33,205 bases of DNA from Ktedonobacteraceae bacterium (GTDB lineage: Bacteria > Chloroflexota > Ktedonobacteria > Ktedonobacterales > Ktedonobacteraceae): contig JADBKA010000020.1 in assembly GCA_014896635.1 (NCBI GenBank), positions 1-33,205 on the forward strand, written 5' to 3'. Each line of letters opens with the position of its first letter. The stretch's first letter is position 1. The translations under genes were made by a program, and so were the position numbers. The notes beneath the pieces are model-generated. The model did no database searches and was not told the origin of the DNA. It saw only the letters and a list, made by a program, of their open reading frames with translations. Shown in pieces: positions 1-8,091 of this stretch.

Positions 1-1301
1 AGGCGTGCCGCTTTGGCTTCCTTGTCCGAGGCATCAGGGATGGTTGACACACATCCCGTCCTGATCCAGTCCTGCCGGACCAGGAGCGTCCTCAGCGTCA
101 CATTTCTTGCACCGACCAGATCGGCGTGGAGCCGGTACCCACACTTCGGGTTCTGACACACAAAGAGCAACCCTTTGTGCGGGCGGTTCGCATCCTCGGT
201 GTGTCCACACATGGGACACGCCTTTGAGGTGTAATCCGCATCCACCTTGACGGCAAGCGATCCCGCAAGCACGGCTTTGTAGCTGATGAGCGCCTGTAAT
301 TCAGCAAAAGACCACTGCGAGTACACGCGGTTGGCTTTGCGCGCCTTTGGTGAGACTCGCTCAATCCCTTTGCCGTTCTGCTTGCGCTTGCGTTTCCGTC
401 GCTTTGTTCGCTCTCGGATATCGGTTAACTGTTCGAGACCGAAGAGAGTGTGCGGATGCTGTGTCACGATCTGTTTGGCGATGCGGTGATTGGCTTGCAA
501 CTTCAACCGTCTCTCTCGTTGTGCGATGCGCTTCAGGCGGCGTTTCGCACCACGAGTGCCTTTGCGCTGCAAGCGTTTGCGTAATCGTGCGGAATGATTG
601 GCGCGGTGTCTGACCCGTTTCCCAGAAAAAAAGCTGGCCCGTCCCTGCGCCGTTGAAGTCACCGCCAGAGAGCGAATACCCACATCCACCCCGACCACAT
701 CCTGGCACTGCTCGAATGAGAGAGCAGGCGTCTCGATAGAGAGCGAGACGAGCAAATAGAAGCGTTTCCTGGGAGCGTCATACCACAGCTTCGCATCCCC
801 GATGCTCACCCGTTCGCTTTCCCCCGCACGAATCCAGGCCAGGTGCTGCTCGTATCCCTGGTAGGCAAGCACGACCCGCCCATCCAGGGTGGTCAGGCTC
901 ACCTGCTGCCCCGCCTTGAAGCGATAATCACGCTCATAGGTATACTGCACCGTCGGGGAGCTATAGTGGGGGGGCTGATCCAGCCCCTTGAAGCGTCTTT
1001 TGGTGAAGCCGGCTTTGCGATGCTCCCGGTTCTTGAGCATCTTCGTCCACAGCCCCTTGTAAGTCGCCGCCACCTGACGCACGGCGGAACAGGCCAGTTG
1101 CGCGGGGAGACGATACCGCAGACGCATCTCACTGTACATCCCTTTGTGCAGTTTCTTCGCACTGCTGGTCTTGCCGTGCGTGTAAGCATACTGACTCCCC
1201 GCGTTGAGGGCATCGCGGTAGGCCAGTTGGACCGCCCGCAAGGTCGCATGCTGCTCGCGCGTCGTCAACAGTTTCAGTTTGGCCGTGAGGATCTGTTTCA
1301 T
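1..1301 (-). CDS. tnpB: TnpB-family RNA-guided nuclease (IS200/IS605 group), 3' end outside window
   Basis: Reading the minus strand from 1301 gives 433 uninterrupted codons that leave the window at its left edge. The RuvC-like acidic triad is visible: D206 in GVDVGIRSLAV, E290 in LFGLEQL and D394 in LHADLVGARN. A zinc ribbon lies between the last two (C362/C365 in CPMC, C382/C387 in CQNPKC). Known TnpB proteins are transposon-encoded RNA-guided DNA nucleases that help IS200/IS605 elements persist. The start at 1301 follows GGGAGAGCG on the coding strand. No tnpA transposase lies upstream, so this looks like a solo tnpB element; the right-end guide-RNA region would lie beyond position 1. All key residues are intact, so it is probably active protein rather than a relic. 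A run of seven A/T at 624-630 is a possible slippage site. Confidence 0.93.
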   Translation of the reverse strand, partial: MKQILTAKLKLLTTREQHATLRAVQLAYRDALNAGSQYAYTHGKTSSAKKLHKGMYSEMRLRYRLPAQLACSAVRQVAATYKGLWTKMLKNREHRKAGFTKRRFKGLDQPPHYSSPTVQYTYERDYRFKAGQQVSLTTLDGRVVLAYQGYEQHLAWIRAGESERVSIGDAKLWYDAPRKRFYLLVSLSIETPALSFEQCQDVVGVDVGIRSLAVTSTAQGRASFFSGKRVRHRANHSARLRKRLQRKGTRGAKRRLKRIAQRERRLKLQANHRIAKQIVTQHPHTLFGLEQLTDIRERTKRRKRKRKQNGKGIERVSPKARKANRVYSQWSFAELQALISYKAVLAGSLAVKVDADYTSKACPMCGHTEDANRPHKGLLFVCQNPKCGYRLHADLVGARNVTLRTLLVRQDWIRTGCVSTIPDASDKEAKAAR

Positions 1302-1310
1302 CGCTCTCCC

Positions 1311-1346
1311 GTTCCGTTTCGTTCCGTTTCGTTCCGTTTCGTTCCG
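1311..1346. repeat. 10-bp tandem repeat just upstream of tnpB
   Basis: GTTCCGTTTC is repeated three times plus a partial fourth copy (GAAACGGAAC on the tnpB strand). It ends ten bases before the tnpB start codon, so it forms the 5' leader of tnpB and touches its ribosome-binding region. Confidence 0.9.
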
Positions 1347-1462
1347 GCAGAGAGGGCAGGAGCAACAGAGACGCTCTGCCTTCCCACACTCTCTCGTCGC
1401 TCGACCTTGTCCTGACTTACGCCGGGTGTCCTTCCCCAAGATGGGTCAGCACGAAGCCTCCG

Positions 1463-1687
1463 ATGGCCGAAGCTAGCTGCTGCTCTGCTTCCCAGTGCGC
1501 ACGTTCGACGGCGGTCTCGGCAAAGAGTGGTCCGCTCAGGTTCCCTGGCAAGTCGGCTTCGCGCGTCTATCAATGGATTAAAGGTGGTCGTCTGAAAGCG
1601 ACCTATATCGGCACTGAGCGCCGCCCCAATTACCGAATCACTCGCAAGGCACTCCAAGATTTTCTTGATCAGAGTGATATAAGTTAG
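1463..1687 (+). CDS. Small excisionase-like helix-turn-helix protein, possibly a remnant
   Basis: The 74-residue product has a recognisable HTH_17/excisionase-type core in its second half: SASRVYQWIKGGRLKA, then YIGTERRPNYRI and TRKALQDFLDQ. Family members bind DNA and often act in excision or plasmid and phage control. The first helix normally expected before the SASRVYQW segment (a pattern like LTVKEAAELLGV) is not recognisable in residues 1-30, and no Shine-Dalgarno sequence precedes the ATG. The 5' part may therefore have been replaced or frame-shifted, perhaps by the neighbouring tnpB element. It diverges from tnpB. The HTH assignment of the C-terminal half is fairly firm; whether the gene is functional is uncertain. 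Confidence 0.5.
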   Translation: MAEASCCSASQCARSTAVSAKSGPLRFPGKSASRVYQWIKGGRLKATYIGTERRPNYRITRKALQDFLDQSDIS

Positions 1688-1753
1688 CTGGGTACCAATT
1701 TCATCAGAACCATATGTGTTCTAGCTCTTGCAAAGTGCCACGTCGAGCCGCCT

Positions 1754-1778
1754 TACCCCTCGATGAATCGTAGGGGTA
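1754..1778. other. Stem-loop just downstream of selB
   Basis: TACCCCT pairs with AGGGGTA, and inside them CGAT pairs with ATCG around a two-base loop. It begins 15 bases past the selB stop codon. No T-run follows on the minus strand, so it is not a standard intrinsic terminator, though it could protect the selB mRNA 3' end. Confidence 0.55.
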
Positions 1779-1792
1779 TCCGGCAGCCTTTT

Positions 1793-3838
1793 CTATGAAT
1801 TTTCAGGATGCTGTGCCGTCCTGCTCTGCAAAAACTCTGCGGCAGCCGGCCCTGCCACCCGTTCGTCGCCGAGACGGCGGGTGATGCGCAGTGCATCCAT
1901 ATGTTCGAGCAGAGGCAGAATATACTTGCGTGTAGCCCCCAGTATATCACGAGCCTCGGCCACCGTCATTGTCCCATGCGTAAGGACATAAGTCGCCAGT
2001 TTCGTTGTAGCTTCGTGATATGTCTCCTGTAAAAAAAGGATGCCCTCGCCCAGTTTTACCAGGCGTCCCTGCTCGATGAGAGCGTTTAATACCTCACCTC
2101 CGACCAGGGTCTCTGCCTCGCCGCGTGGGGGTGGGGTATAAGGATTCTCACGGAAGAGGCGCAGAAGCTGCTCTATCTGCTGCTGCTGTACAGGCGTGAA
2201 ATGAGGTTGAAAGCCTGGTAACCGGATCAGGCCACTCATGGGCGCTGCACCTGTATGCAGATTGTCCCCGCTATTCGGCAGAGTTTCCAGGTATCCTTCA
2301 TCCTGCAAAAGCGTAAACACATCAGCCGCCAGCCTGGGAGAAAGGTTCAGCCGTGTGCGCCATTCCTCTTTTGAGAGGCCGCTGCGCAGTGGATAGTGTC
2401 GGTGATGCTCGCTGAGCAGGCGCGTTGACTCTTCTACCAGTGTATCCCACACAGACTGAGCGAACCACAGACCGCCCACTTTGCGTACTCTCTTCTCCAG
2501 TAATAACGACTCCAGAGCTTGCGCCGTCACATCTTTGGAGAGGTTACATTGCTTCGCAATATCGGTCAACTCATAGCCGGTAAGCCCACGTACTGGCTTC
2601 GCCGCCCCTGTGGTTGCTTTCTGAGTCGCTGCTGTGGGTCGCCTGTCGAGCGCGGCAAGTACCAGTTCTTCCGGTGAGCCATGTGCCATGTGCTCCAGTG
2701 CTGTCAGAATATGTGTCTGGAAGCGGCGATGGTAGCGAGGTGATACATCCACAACCTCACCGCCACCGATGGTCAGACTCGGCGAAGGGATGCGCAGAAT
2801 AAAGCGATCTCGCCGTGCTACGACGGCGGAACGGCTCAGTCGCAATTGCGCCCAGGCGCTTTTGCCGGGCTGGAGTTCTTCGACGTCGAGCAGGCGCACC
2901 CTGGCCGGGATCTCCTGTGTGCCGCAATAGAGGTCTACCAGGGTATTGTGGGCCAGAGGACGTGGGGCCTCGGCCAGCAAGGTGATGCGCGCGTCGAACA
3001 GCACGGTGGGGCGCAACTGACCGGGCAGAGCCACGACATTTCCTCGCTCCAGCTCGTCGCGCGTCACATTCGCCAGATTGATTGCGACGCGACTACCGGG
3101 TCGAGCAACGTCGATTTGCTGCTTATGCGTCTGCAAGCTACGAATACGACTTTTAATCCCCTGAGGCAGAATTTCAACTTCCTGGCCAACCCTGAAGGAA
3201 CCGTCGAGCAGCGTGCCGGTGACGACCGTACCGAAGCCTGTCAGTGTGAAAATGCGGTCCACAGGCAGGCGCGGGCGCGCAATATTCTGCCGCTCTGGCA
3301 CTTCTTTCAGCAGATCATCAAGCGCCGCCAGCAGTTCGGGCAGCCCCTGCCGCGTGTAGGATGAAACGGGGATGATCTGGCTGCCGGCCAGTGTAGTCGG
3401 CTTCAGATATTCTGCGACCTCTTCACGTACCAGCTCCAGCCACTCGTCATCCACCAGATCGGCCTTTGTCAGAGCGACAACGCCGCGCGACACGCGCAAC
3501 TGGTCAAGGATCGCCACGTGCTCGCGCGTCTGTGGCATAATGCCTTCGTCGGCGGCGATAACCAGCAGAGCCGCGTCGATGCCGCCGACGCCGGCCAGCA
3601 TATTTTTGATGAAACGCTCGTGTCCCGGTACATCCACGATGCTGACCTCGCGCCCGCTCGGCAATTTCAGCCAGGCGAAGCCGAGATCAATCGTCATGCC
3701 GCGCTCTTTCTCTTCGGCCAGGCGATCAGGGTCGATGCCCGTCAGCGCCTCGACGAGGGTAGACTTCCCGTGATCAACGTGTCCCGCCGTTCCAAATGTC
3801 AATCCCAGTGTCAATCCCAGACGGGCTTCAGAGGCCAT
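1793..3838 (-). CDS. selB: Selenocysteine-specific translation elongation factor SelB
   Basis: SelB is the GTPase that carries Sec-tRNA to ribosomes at UGA codons marked by a SECIS hairpin. The GTPase motifs are clear: G1 AGHVDHGKST (residues 18-27), the SelB-typical EEKERGMTIDLGFAW (42-56), G3 DVPGHE (69-74) and G4 TKAD (124-127). Beta-barrel domains follow, then a long C-terminal winged-helix part (about 430-681) that in known SelB binds SECIS RNA. At 681 residues it is slightly long. SelB proteins usually begin close to the GTAGH motif; here about 14 extra residues (MASEARLGLTLGLT) come from a DNA repeat. An in-frame TTG directly before TFGTAGH is an alternative start. A strong promoter lies at 3956-3984. 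No selA, selC or selD is in the window, and no Sec-encoding TGA was recognised in a neighbour. Confidence 0.96.
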   Translation of the reverse strand: MASEARLGLTLGLTFGTAGHVDHGKSTLVEALTGIDPDRLAEEKERGMTIDLGFAWLKLPSGREVSIVDVPGHERFIKNMLAGVGGIDAALLVIAADEGIMPQTREHVAILDQLRVSRGVVALTKADLVDDEWLELVREEVAEYLKPTTLAGSQIIPVSSYTRQGLPELLAALDDLLKEVPERQNIARPRLPVDRIFTLTGFGTVVTGTLLDGSFRVGQEVEILPQGIKSRIRSLQTHKQQIDVARPGSRVAINLANVTRDELERGNVVALPGQLRPTVLFDARITLLAEAPRPLAHNTLVDLYCGTQEIPARVRLLDVEELQPGKSAWAQLRLSRSAVVARRDRFILRIPSPSLTIGGGEVVDVSPRYHRRFQTHILTALEHMAHGSPEELVLAALDRRPTAATQKATTGAAKPVRGLTGYELTDIAKQCNLSKDVTAQALESLLLEKRVRKVGGLWFAQSVWDTLVEESTRLLSEHHRHYPLRSGLSKEEWRTRLNLSPRLAADVFTLLQDEGYLETLPNSGDNLHTGAAPMSGLIRLPGFQPHFTPVQQQQIEQLLRLFRENPYTPPPRGEAETLVGGEVLNALIEQGRLVKLGEGILFLQETYHEATTKLATYVLTHGTMTVAEARDILGATRKYILPLLEHMDALRITRRLGDERVAGPAAAEFLQSRTAQHPENS

Positions 3839-3857
3839 TCCGATGCTGCACCTCTAT
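3799..3857. repeat. Direct repeat, copy 1 (covers selB start codon)
   Basis: This stretch is repeated 100 bases away at 3899-3957 with only a few mismatches. It includes the selB ATG (3838), its upstream AGAGGTG and the first 13 codons. Short TCAATCCCA-type units fill the space between the two copies. Confidence 0.9.
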
Positions 3858-3887
3858 TTCATTTCAATCCCAAATTCGATCCCAGTG

Positions 3888-3938
3888 TCAATCCCAGTTC
3901 AATCCCAGTGTCAATCCCAGACGGGCTTCAGAAGCCAT
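3888..3938 (-). CDS. 16-residue upstream ORF in the selB leader, duplicate of the SelB N-terminus
   Basis: In the upstream repeat copy an ATG at 3938 opens a short frame reading MASEARLGLTLGL followed by NWD and a TGA stop. The first 13 residues equal those of SelB. The ORF lies about ten bases after the expected transcription start, so it should be part of the selB mRNA. AGAGATG precedes it at a spacing similar to the AGAGGTG before selB. Whether it is translated, or is only a by-product of the duplication, is unknown. Confidence 0.4.
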   Translation of the reverse strand: MASEARLGLTLGLNWD

Positions 3939-3957
3939 TCCGACGCTGCATCTCTAA
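3899..3957. repeat. Direct repeat, copy 2 (selB leader)
   Basis: This is the upstream copy of the 59-base repeat described at 3799-3857. It abuts the -10 element of the selB promoter and carries its own ATG (3938). Confidence 0.9.
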
Positions 3958-3984
3958 TATAGCATGAGAGGTCGACCCAGTCAA
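3956..3984 (-). promoter_or_regulatory. Sigma-70-type promoter of selB
   Basis: On the minus strand TTGACT (3984-3979) is separated by 17 bases from TATATT (3961-3956). AGCCTCTCGG (4000-3991) and CCTCTCATG inside the spacer form a repeated CCTCTC element. The block is related to the promoter at 30684-30712. Confidence 0.75.
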
Positions 3985-4070
3985 GCATTGCCGAGAGGCT
4001 CTGTGTTGAGGCTGTTTCAACCGGCAGTTTGAGCAATCGACGGGCCGCCTCTTCGTCTGCGATCTGGCAT

Positions 4071-4670
4071 TTAAAACGTCGGGCGGCTCTGCATCTCGCG
4101 GCTCAATCGCTCATGCTCCCCCCGGCGCCTGCCCACTCTGCCAACCTGGAACCAGATAAAGGTCATCAGCAAAGGTAGTGGCAGCAGGCCGATGCACCAG
4201 CCGAGCCAGGTTGGAATTTCCGGCGGCCCTCCGACGTCGATGGGAATATCCCCCACGACCGTTCCTGCCGCGCCCGCAATAGTGATGTGCAACAGCCATA
4301 TACCACGTATGGGCGGCGTAGCAACGATGCTAGAAGCGTTCTGGTTGTCCTCTTCGGGGTGTATTTGAACGCTCACGGTATTGGCATCGGTGGATTTTGC
4401 CGGGTCGAGACGAGCCTGCGAGAAGTGCAAAACCTCGCCCGGTTTTTTCGTTTCAATCGTCATGTTCAACTCCTGCCCGGCGCGTGGCAGGCTGTAGAAG
4501 CTGAGCAGCAGTTGATAAGGGCCGACGCGCGCATCCTGCGTCTCCAGTGGTGAAGCGCCGGCAGCCATCAATACCAGCGCCAGTAGAGGTGCCACGATAA
4601 TCATGAAATAAGACGGCCATGCACGTGTTCGTTGCCACTCTGCACTATATCTCAGACCAGATCTCTTCAT
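4071..4670 (-). CDS. Membrane-anchored protein with an extracytoplasmic beta-rich domain, unknown function
   Basis: The 199-residue product has an N-terminal membrane segment (about residues 20-37), a soluble domain of about 110 residues, and a second membrane segment (about 155-177) with an arginine-rich cytoplasmic tail. The soluble part (VGPYQLLLSFYSLPRAGQEL, then VSVQIHPEED, then PIRGIWLLHITIAGAAG) has the look of a YtkA/FixH-like or CopC-like Ig-type fold; this is a resemblance only. I chose ATG 4670 because GGGAGGTG sits five bases upstream. An in-frame ATG at 4709 would add 13 residues but lacks such a site. It follows the 4721-5944 membrane gene after 50 bases and is probably co-transcribed with it. 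Confidence 0.75.
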   Translation of the reverse strand: MKRSGLRYSAEWQRTRAWPSYFMIIVAPLLALVLMAAGASPLETQDARVGPYQLLLSFYSLPRAGQELNMTIETKKPGEVLHFSQARLDPAKSTDANTVSVQIHPEEDNQNASSIVATPPIRGIWLLHITIAGAAGTVVGDIPIDVGGPPEIPTWLGWCIGLLPLPLLMTFIWFQVGRVGRRRGEHERLSREMQSRPTF

Positions 4671-4720
4671 CACACCTCCCGGTAGTCTCATATAGTGGTG
4701 CTTCTCCAAAAGCGTTAGTA

Positions 4721-5944
4721 TCAGCGATCAAGCAGGCGGGCAGAAATGGCAAAGCGGTCGCCCAGCCAGCCCCAACCAGCCCCGATCAGCGCCGCAACGG
4801 GAAGGCTGGTCAGCCAGGCCCCGGTGAAGGTTGCGCTATCGAGCTGTTCGCGCCAGGCGGATGTCTCCAATAGCGCGACGCTGGCAGCAGCCAGCAGGCC
4901 CGCAGTCATTGCAGTCGCAGTCATGATCCACGCGCGGCCCTTCAACAGGCGCGGCAGCAGCAAATATGTCGCGTCCACCAGCAGGCCACCGGCGATTAGC
5001 CAGGCAGGATAAGCCTGTGTAAAAATGACAAAATCGGGGACGTCGGCACGGTAGTAGAGTTGCTGCTGAGCTACCAGCATGGCCACTGCCGGCTTGAGCG
5101 TTATGGCCAGCAGTAGGCGAAATAAAGTGAAAATAAGCGCCATAAGCGTTGCTGATCCGATACGACCGGTAATACGTGTACTGGCGACCAGGAAGAAAGC
5201 GCAGAGCGATGCTACCAGGGGATAGATGGCAAAAGTGAGGCCGCCTATCTGGAAGAGCCTGGCATTGTCCAGCGTCACAACCAGGATTATTGCCAGCGTG
5301 CTGGCGAGGCCGGCTACCTGAAACACATCAGGCAGAGATGGCAGGCGCCATCGGCGCATTGTACCGCTATTCCGTGCCTGCTGTGGGTTGTACTGGCGGG
5401 CGCGGGTAGCCTCTGAACTCAGCAGGAAAATCACGCCCAGGAAAGCGATGCTGCCGCTGAGCAGACCCATGATGTGGAAAGGACTCCAGACGGTCACATC
5501 GATGCCGTAGAGCAGGTGCCAGTAGTTATCCAGGGGTGCGGAGAGCAGGATCATCAGCATACCGAAGCCAGTGACGACGAAACCGAGCGGAGCGTGAAAT
5601 AGACCAAGCACTTTGATGGTTGTCTCGTCATTCACGGCGGGATCGTGCCGATGGTAGCGGATCGTTTCCACTATCACCATCACGAGGCAGAGCAGGCCAA
5701 CCGCTGTCGCGCCAAGATACATTGTGACGTGCGGTGGAGTGAAAAAGCGGTCACGCCCGACCTCGGCATGCCATTGAGCATCCCAGGCCGCGCCAAATAG
5801 CAGCAAGAAGACGCCGAGCAGCATACTGGCGCCAACGCCCAGGCGCAGGCGACTCTCGCGCCTGTGGGCATCGAGGTGCGTGGATGACTGCGTTACGGTA
5901 GACGATGGGGGCGAGGTCGATAAATTTCCGGCGGTAGAAGACAT
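4721..5944 (-). CDS. Polytopic membrane protein with conserved-looking His/Asp motifs, unknown function
   Basis: This 407-residue protein has about ten hydrophobic segments and a short polar, serine/threonine-rich N-terminal tail (residues 1-30). Polar residues near the membrane boundary stand out: WDAQWHAEVGRD with FFTPPH just after the first helix, then FHAPLG, NYWHLLYG and WSPFHIMG in later segments. Such His, Asp and Trp clusters at helix ends suggest metal or cofactor binding, but I do not recognise a characterised family. The start at 5944 follows GAAGAGGAG at good spacing, and a promoter with a perfect TTGACA lies at 5996-6024. The downstream gene on the same strand carries a probable extracytoplasmic domain, so the two may form one membrane complex. 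This is an inference. Confidence 0.8.
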   Translation of the reverse strand: MSSTAGNLSTSPPSSTVTQSSTHLDAHRRESRLRLGVGASMLLGVFLLLFGAAWDAQWHAEVGRDRFFTPPHVTMYLGATAVGLLCLVMVIVETIRYHRHDPAVNDETTIKVLGLFHAPLGFVVTGFGMLMILLSAPLDNYWHLLYGIDVTVWSPFHIMGLLSGSIAFLGVIFLLSSEATRARQYNPQQARNSGTMRRWRLPSLPDVFQVAGLASTLAIILVVTLDNARLFQIGGLTFAIYPLVASLCAFFLVASTRITGRIGSATLMALIFTLFRLLLAITLKPAVAMLVAQQQLYYRADVPDFVIFTQAYPAWLIAGGLLVDATYLLLPRLLKGRAWIMTATAMTAGLLAAASVALLETSAWREQLDSATFTGAWLTSLPVAALIGAGWGWLGDRFAISARLLDR

Positions 5945-5995
5945 GCGGGACTCCTCTTCGTGAGCAAAGACTTTCGGCCTCTACGAGTAACAGCC

Positions 5996-6024
5996 ACTCT
6001 ACTTATCATAATGGGCGCTGTCAA
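5996..6024 (-). promoter_or_regulatory. Promoter of the membrane-protein operon
   Basis: TTGACA (6024-6019), 17-base spacer, TAGAGT (6001-5996) on the minus strand, about 50 bases before the start codon at 5944. Confidence 0.65.
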
Positions 6025-6078
6025 GATGTACGATCAAGATGTTTCTCATCTCTCTGGGTGACCACTTATGGCATTGAT

Positions 6079-7779
6079 TTAGAGCATGGGAATTTTCATG
6101 TTCTTGTGCCTGGCAAACTCGATGGCTTCTTCATAGCCAGCATCGACATGCCGCATTACGCCACTGCCGGGATCGTTGGTTAGCACACGCGCCAGCCGCT
6201 CAGCCGCCGCCGCTGTACCGTCGGCGACAATCACCTGGCCGGCATGGAGAGAGTAGCCGATGCCCACTCCGCCGCCATGATGAATCGAGACCCAGGTCGC
6301 ACCTGAAGCCGTATTGAGCAAGGCGTTGAGTAGCGGCCAGTCGGCGATGGCGTCGCTGCCGTCTTTCATTCGCTCCGTTTCGCGGTAAGGCGACGCCACC
6401 GAGCCGCTGTCCAGGTGATCTCGTCCAATCACAATCGGCGCTTTCACGATGCCTTTTGCTACCAGTTCGTTAAAGGCCAGTCCTGCCCTGTCACGCTGGC
6501 CATAGCCAAGCCAGCAGATACGAGCGGGCAGTCCTTGAAAGTGGATCTTCTTCTGCGCAAGTGTGAGCCAGCGCCGTAGCGCGACATCGTCGGGAAAGAG
6601 TTGCAGCAAGGCTTCGTCGGTACGGTAGATATCTTCGGGGTCGCCGGAGAGCGCGACCCAGCGGAACGGCCCCTTGCCCTGACAGAAGAGCGGGCGGATA
6701 TAGGCGGGGACAAAGCCCGGATAATCCAGCGCGTGCGGTTCACCTGCTTCTAACGCCTGTCCGCGTAAATTATTGCCGTAATCGAAGACGACGGCCCCGC
6801 GTTTTTGCATTTCCAGCATAGCGCGCACCTGTGTGACCATCGACTGCTGCGCGTGCCGGATGTAGGTCTGCGGATCGCGCGTACGCAATTCGCTTGCTTC
6901 TGCCAGCGAGAGGCCCGCCGGGATGTAGCCATTGAGCGCGTCGTGGGCGGAGGTCTGATCTGTCACCAGGTCCGGGATGATGTTGCGCCGTACCAGTTCG
7001 GGATAGATCTCTGCTGCATTGCCGATCAGTCCGATTGAGAGCGGCTGGCCCTGATCCCGTGCTTCCCGAATCTGGTCGAGCGCCTCGTCGAGCGTACTGG
7101 CAATTTCATCGCAATAGCCCGTCGCTACCCGCCGTTGAATGTGAGTGACATCGACCTCGACTGCCAGACAGATCCCCTCATTCATCGTGATTGCCAGCGG
7201 TTGCGCTCCCCCCATGCCACCGAGACCGGCGGTCAAGACGAATCTGCCTTTCAGCGTGCCGCCAAAATGCTGGCGGGCGGCTTCGGCGAACGTTTCATAG
7301 GTCCCCTGCACGATACCCTGTGAGCCAATGTAGATCCAGGAGCCGGCCGTCATCTGCCCGTACATGGTCAGTCCGAGCGCCTCAAGGCGACGAAACTCTT
7401 CCCAGGTGGCCCAGTGGGGAACCAGATTGGCGTTGGCGATCAGCACGCGGGGAGCGTCGGGGTGTGTGCGAAAAATACCCACCGGCTTCCCCGATTGCAC
7501 CAGCAATGTCTCGTCATGTTCCAGTTGTTGTAGTGAACGCACTATCGCATCGAATGCTTCCCACGAGCGAGCGGCCTTGCCTGCTCCACCGTAGACCACC
7601 AGATCATCTGGGCGTTCCGCCACTTGCGGGTCAAGATTATTCATCAGCATGCGCATGGCGGCTTCCTGCTGCCAGCCCTTGCAAGTCAGGGTGGTGCCGC
7701 GCGGAGCACGCACAGTGCGCGCTCCTGTCCCTGCCGGCGTCTTTGCGGCTGAGGGATACTCTCTGTTAGCATCGGGCAT
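6079..7779 (-). CDS. hutU: Urocanate hydratase
   Basis: Urocanase is the second enzyme of histidine breakdown; it hydrates urocanate to imidazolone propionate using tightly bound NAD+ as an electrophile. The 566-residue length is normal for the family. Visible hallmarks are [14 protein letters not shown] (63-76), [18 protein letters not shown] (139-156), the NAD-binding GLGGMGGAQ (185-193), [13 protein letters not shown] (273-285) and [13 protein letters not shown] (421-433), whose Cys422 matches the family's active-site cysteine. GGAAGGAAG precedes the ATG. No hutH, hutI or hutG lies next to it, so the rest of the pathway must be elsewhere. It diverges from the flavoprotein gene at 8092. Confidence 0.97.
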   Translation of the reverse strand: MPDANREYPSAAKTPAGTGARTVRAPRGTTLTCKGWQQEAAMRMLMNNLDPQVAERPDDLVVYGGAGKAARSWEAFDAIVRSLQQLEHDETLLVQSGKPVGIFRTHPDAPRVLIANANLVPHWATWEEFRRLEALGLTMYGQMTAGSWIYIGSQGIVQGTYETFAEAARQHFGGTLKGRFVLTAGLGGMGGAQPLAITMNEGICLAVEVDVTHIQRRVATGYCDEIASTLDEALDQIREARDQGQPLSIGLIGNAAEIYPELVRRNIIPDLVTDQTSAHDALNGYIPAGLSLAEASELRTRDPQTYIRHAQQSMVTQVRAMLEMQKRGAVVFDYGNNLRGQALEAGEPHALDYPGFVPAYIRPLFCQGKGPFRWVALSGDPEDIYRTDEALLQLFPDDVALRRWLTLAQKKIHFQGLPARICWLGYGQRDRAGLAFNELVAKGIVKAPIVIGRDHLDSGSVASPYRETERMKDGSDAIADWPLLNALLNTASGATWVSIHHGGGVGIGYSLHAGQVIVADGTAAAAERLARVLTNDPGSGVMRHVDAGYEEAIEFARHKNMKIPML

Positions 7780-8091
7780 AGAAGCTCTTCCTTCCTTTTT
7801 GATACAAAGAAAGCCTTTTCTGATAAGGAGTATATCATCAGCAGGGCAGGAAACGGCTTTCTTGTTTCGCTCTTGCCCGCTATGCTATAATCTGACGAGA
7901 AAAAGTATACCAGGTCTGGCCGGTCTGCTTATTTACGTGCAATTATCATCTCTCTCAAACAAAGGCCGGCAGGCAGAGAAGATCCTGAAGAAACAACAAA
8001 AACTCACCCTATCTGTCCTGACGGATACCAGTGCTGCTACCTTAACTCCAGGTTGTGCAGGCATTGGAGATACAGGAAAGGACTTTTTGGC
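7780..8091. other. Divergent intergenic region, hutU / flavoprotein
   Basis: No credible gene is seen here. The region holds the hutU ribosome-binding site at its left end, the rightward promoter at 7862-7891, and a leader of about 195 bases before the gene at 8092. No clear riboswitch or terminator structure was recognised. Confidence 0.6.
7862..7891 (+). promoter_or_regulatory. Promoter of the GltD-like flavoprotein gene
   Basis: TTGTTT (7862-7867), 18-base spacer, TATAAT (7886-7891). The -10 is a perfect consensus and the -35 is moderate. Confidence 0.6.

Noticed and set aside
1793..3838. Search for a selenoprotein gene (in-frame TGA) to match selB
   Set aside because: No gene in the window shows a conserved continuation past a TGA codon; selB substrates must be encoded elsewhere.
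8053..8091. Upstream in-frame ATG of the flavoprotein gene
   Set aside because: It would add 13 residues unlike the family N-terminus and has no ribosome-binding site; ATG 8092 has one.
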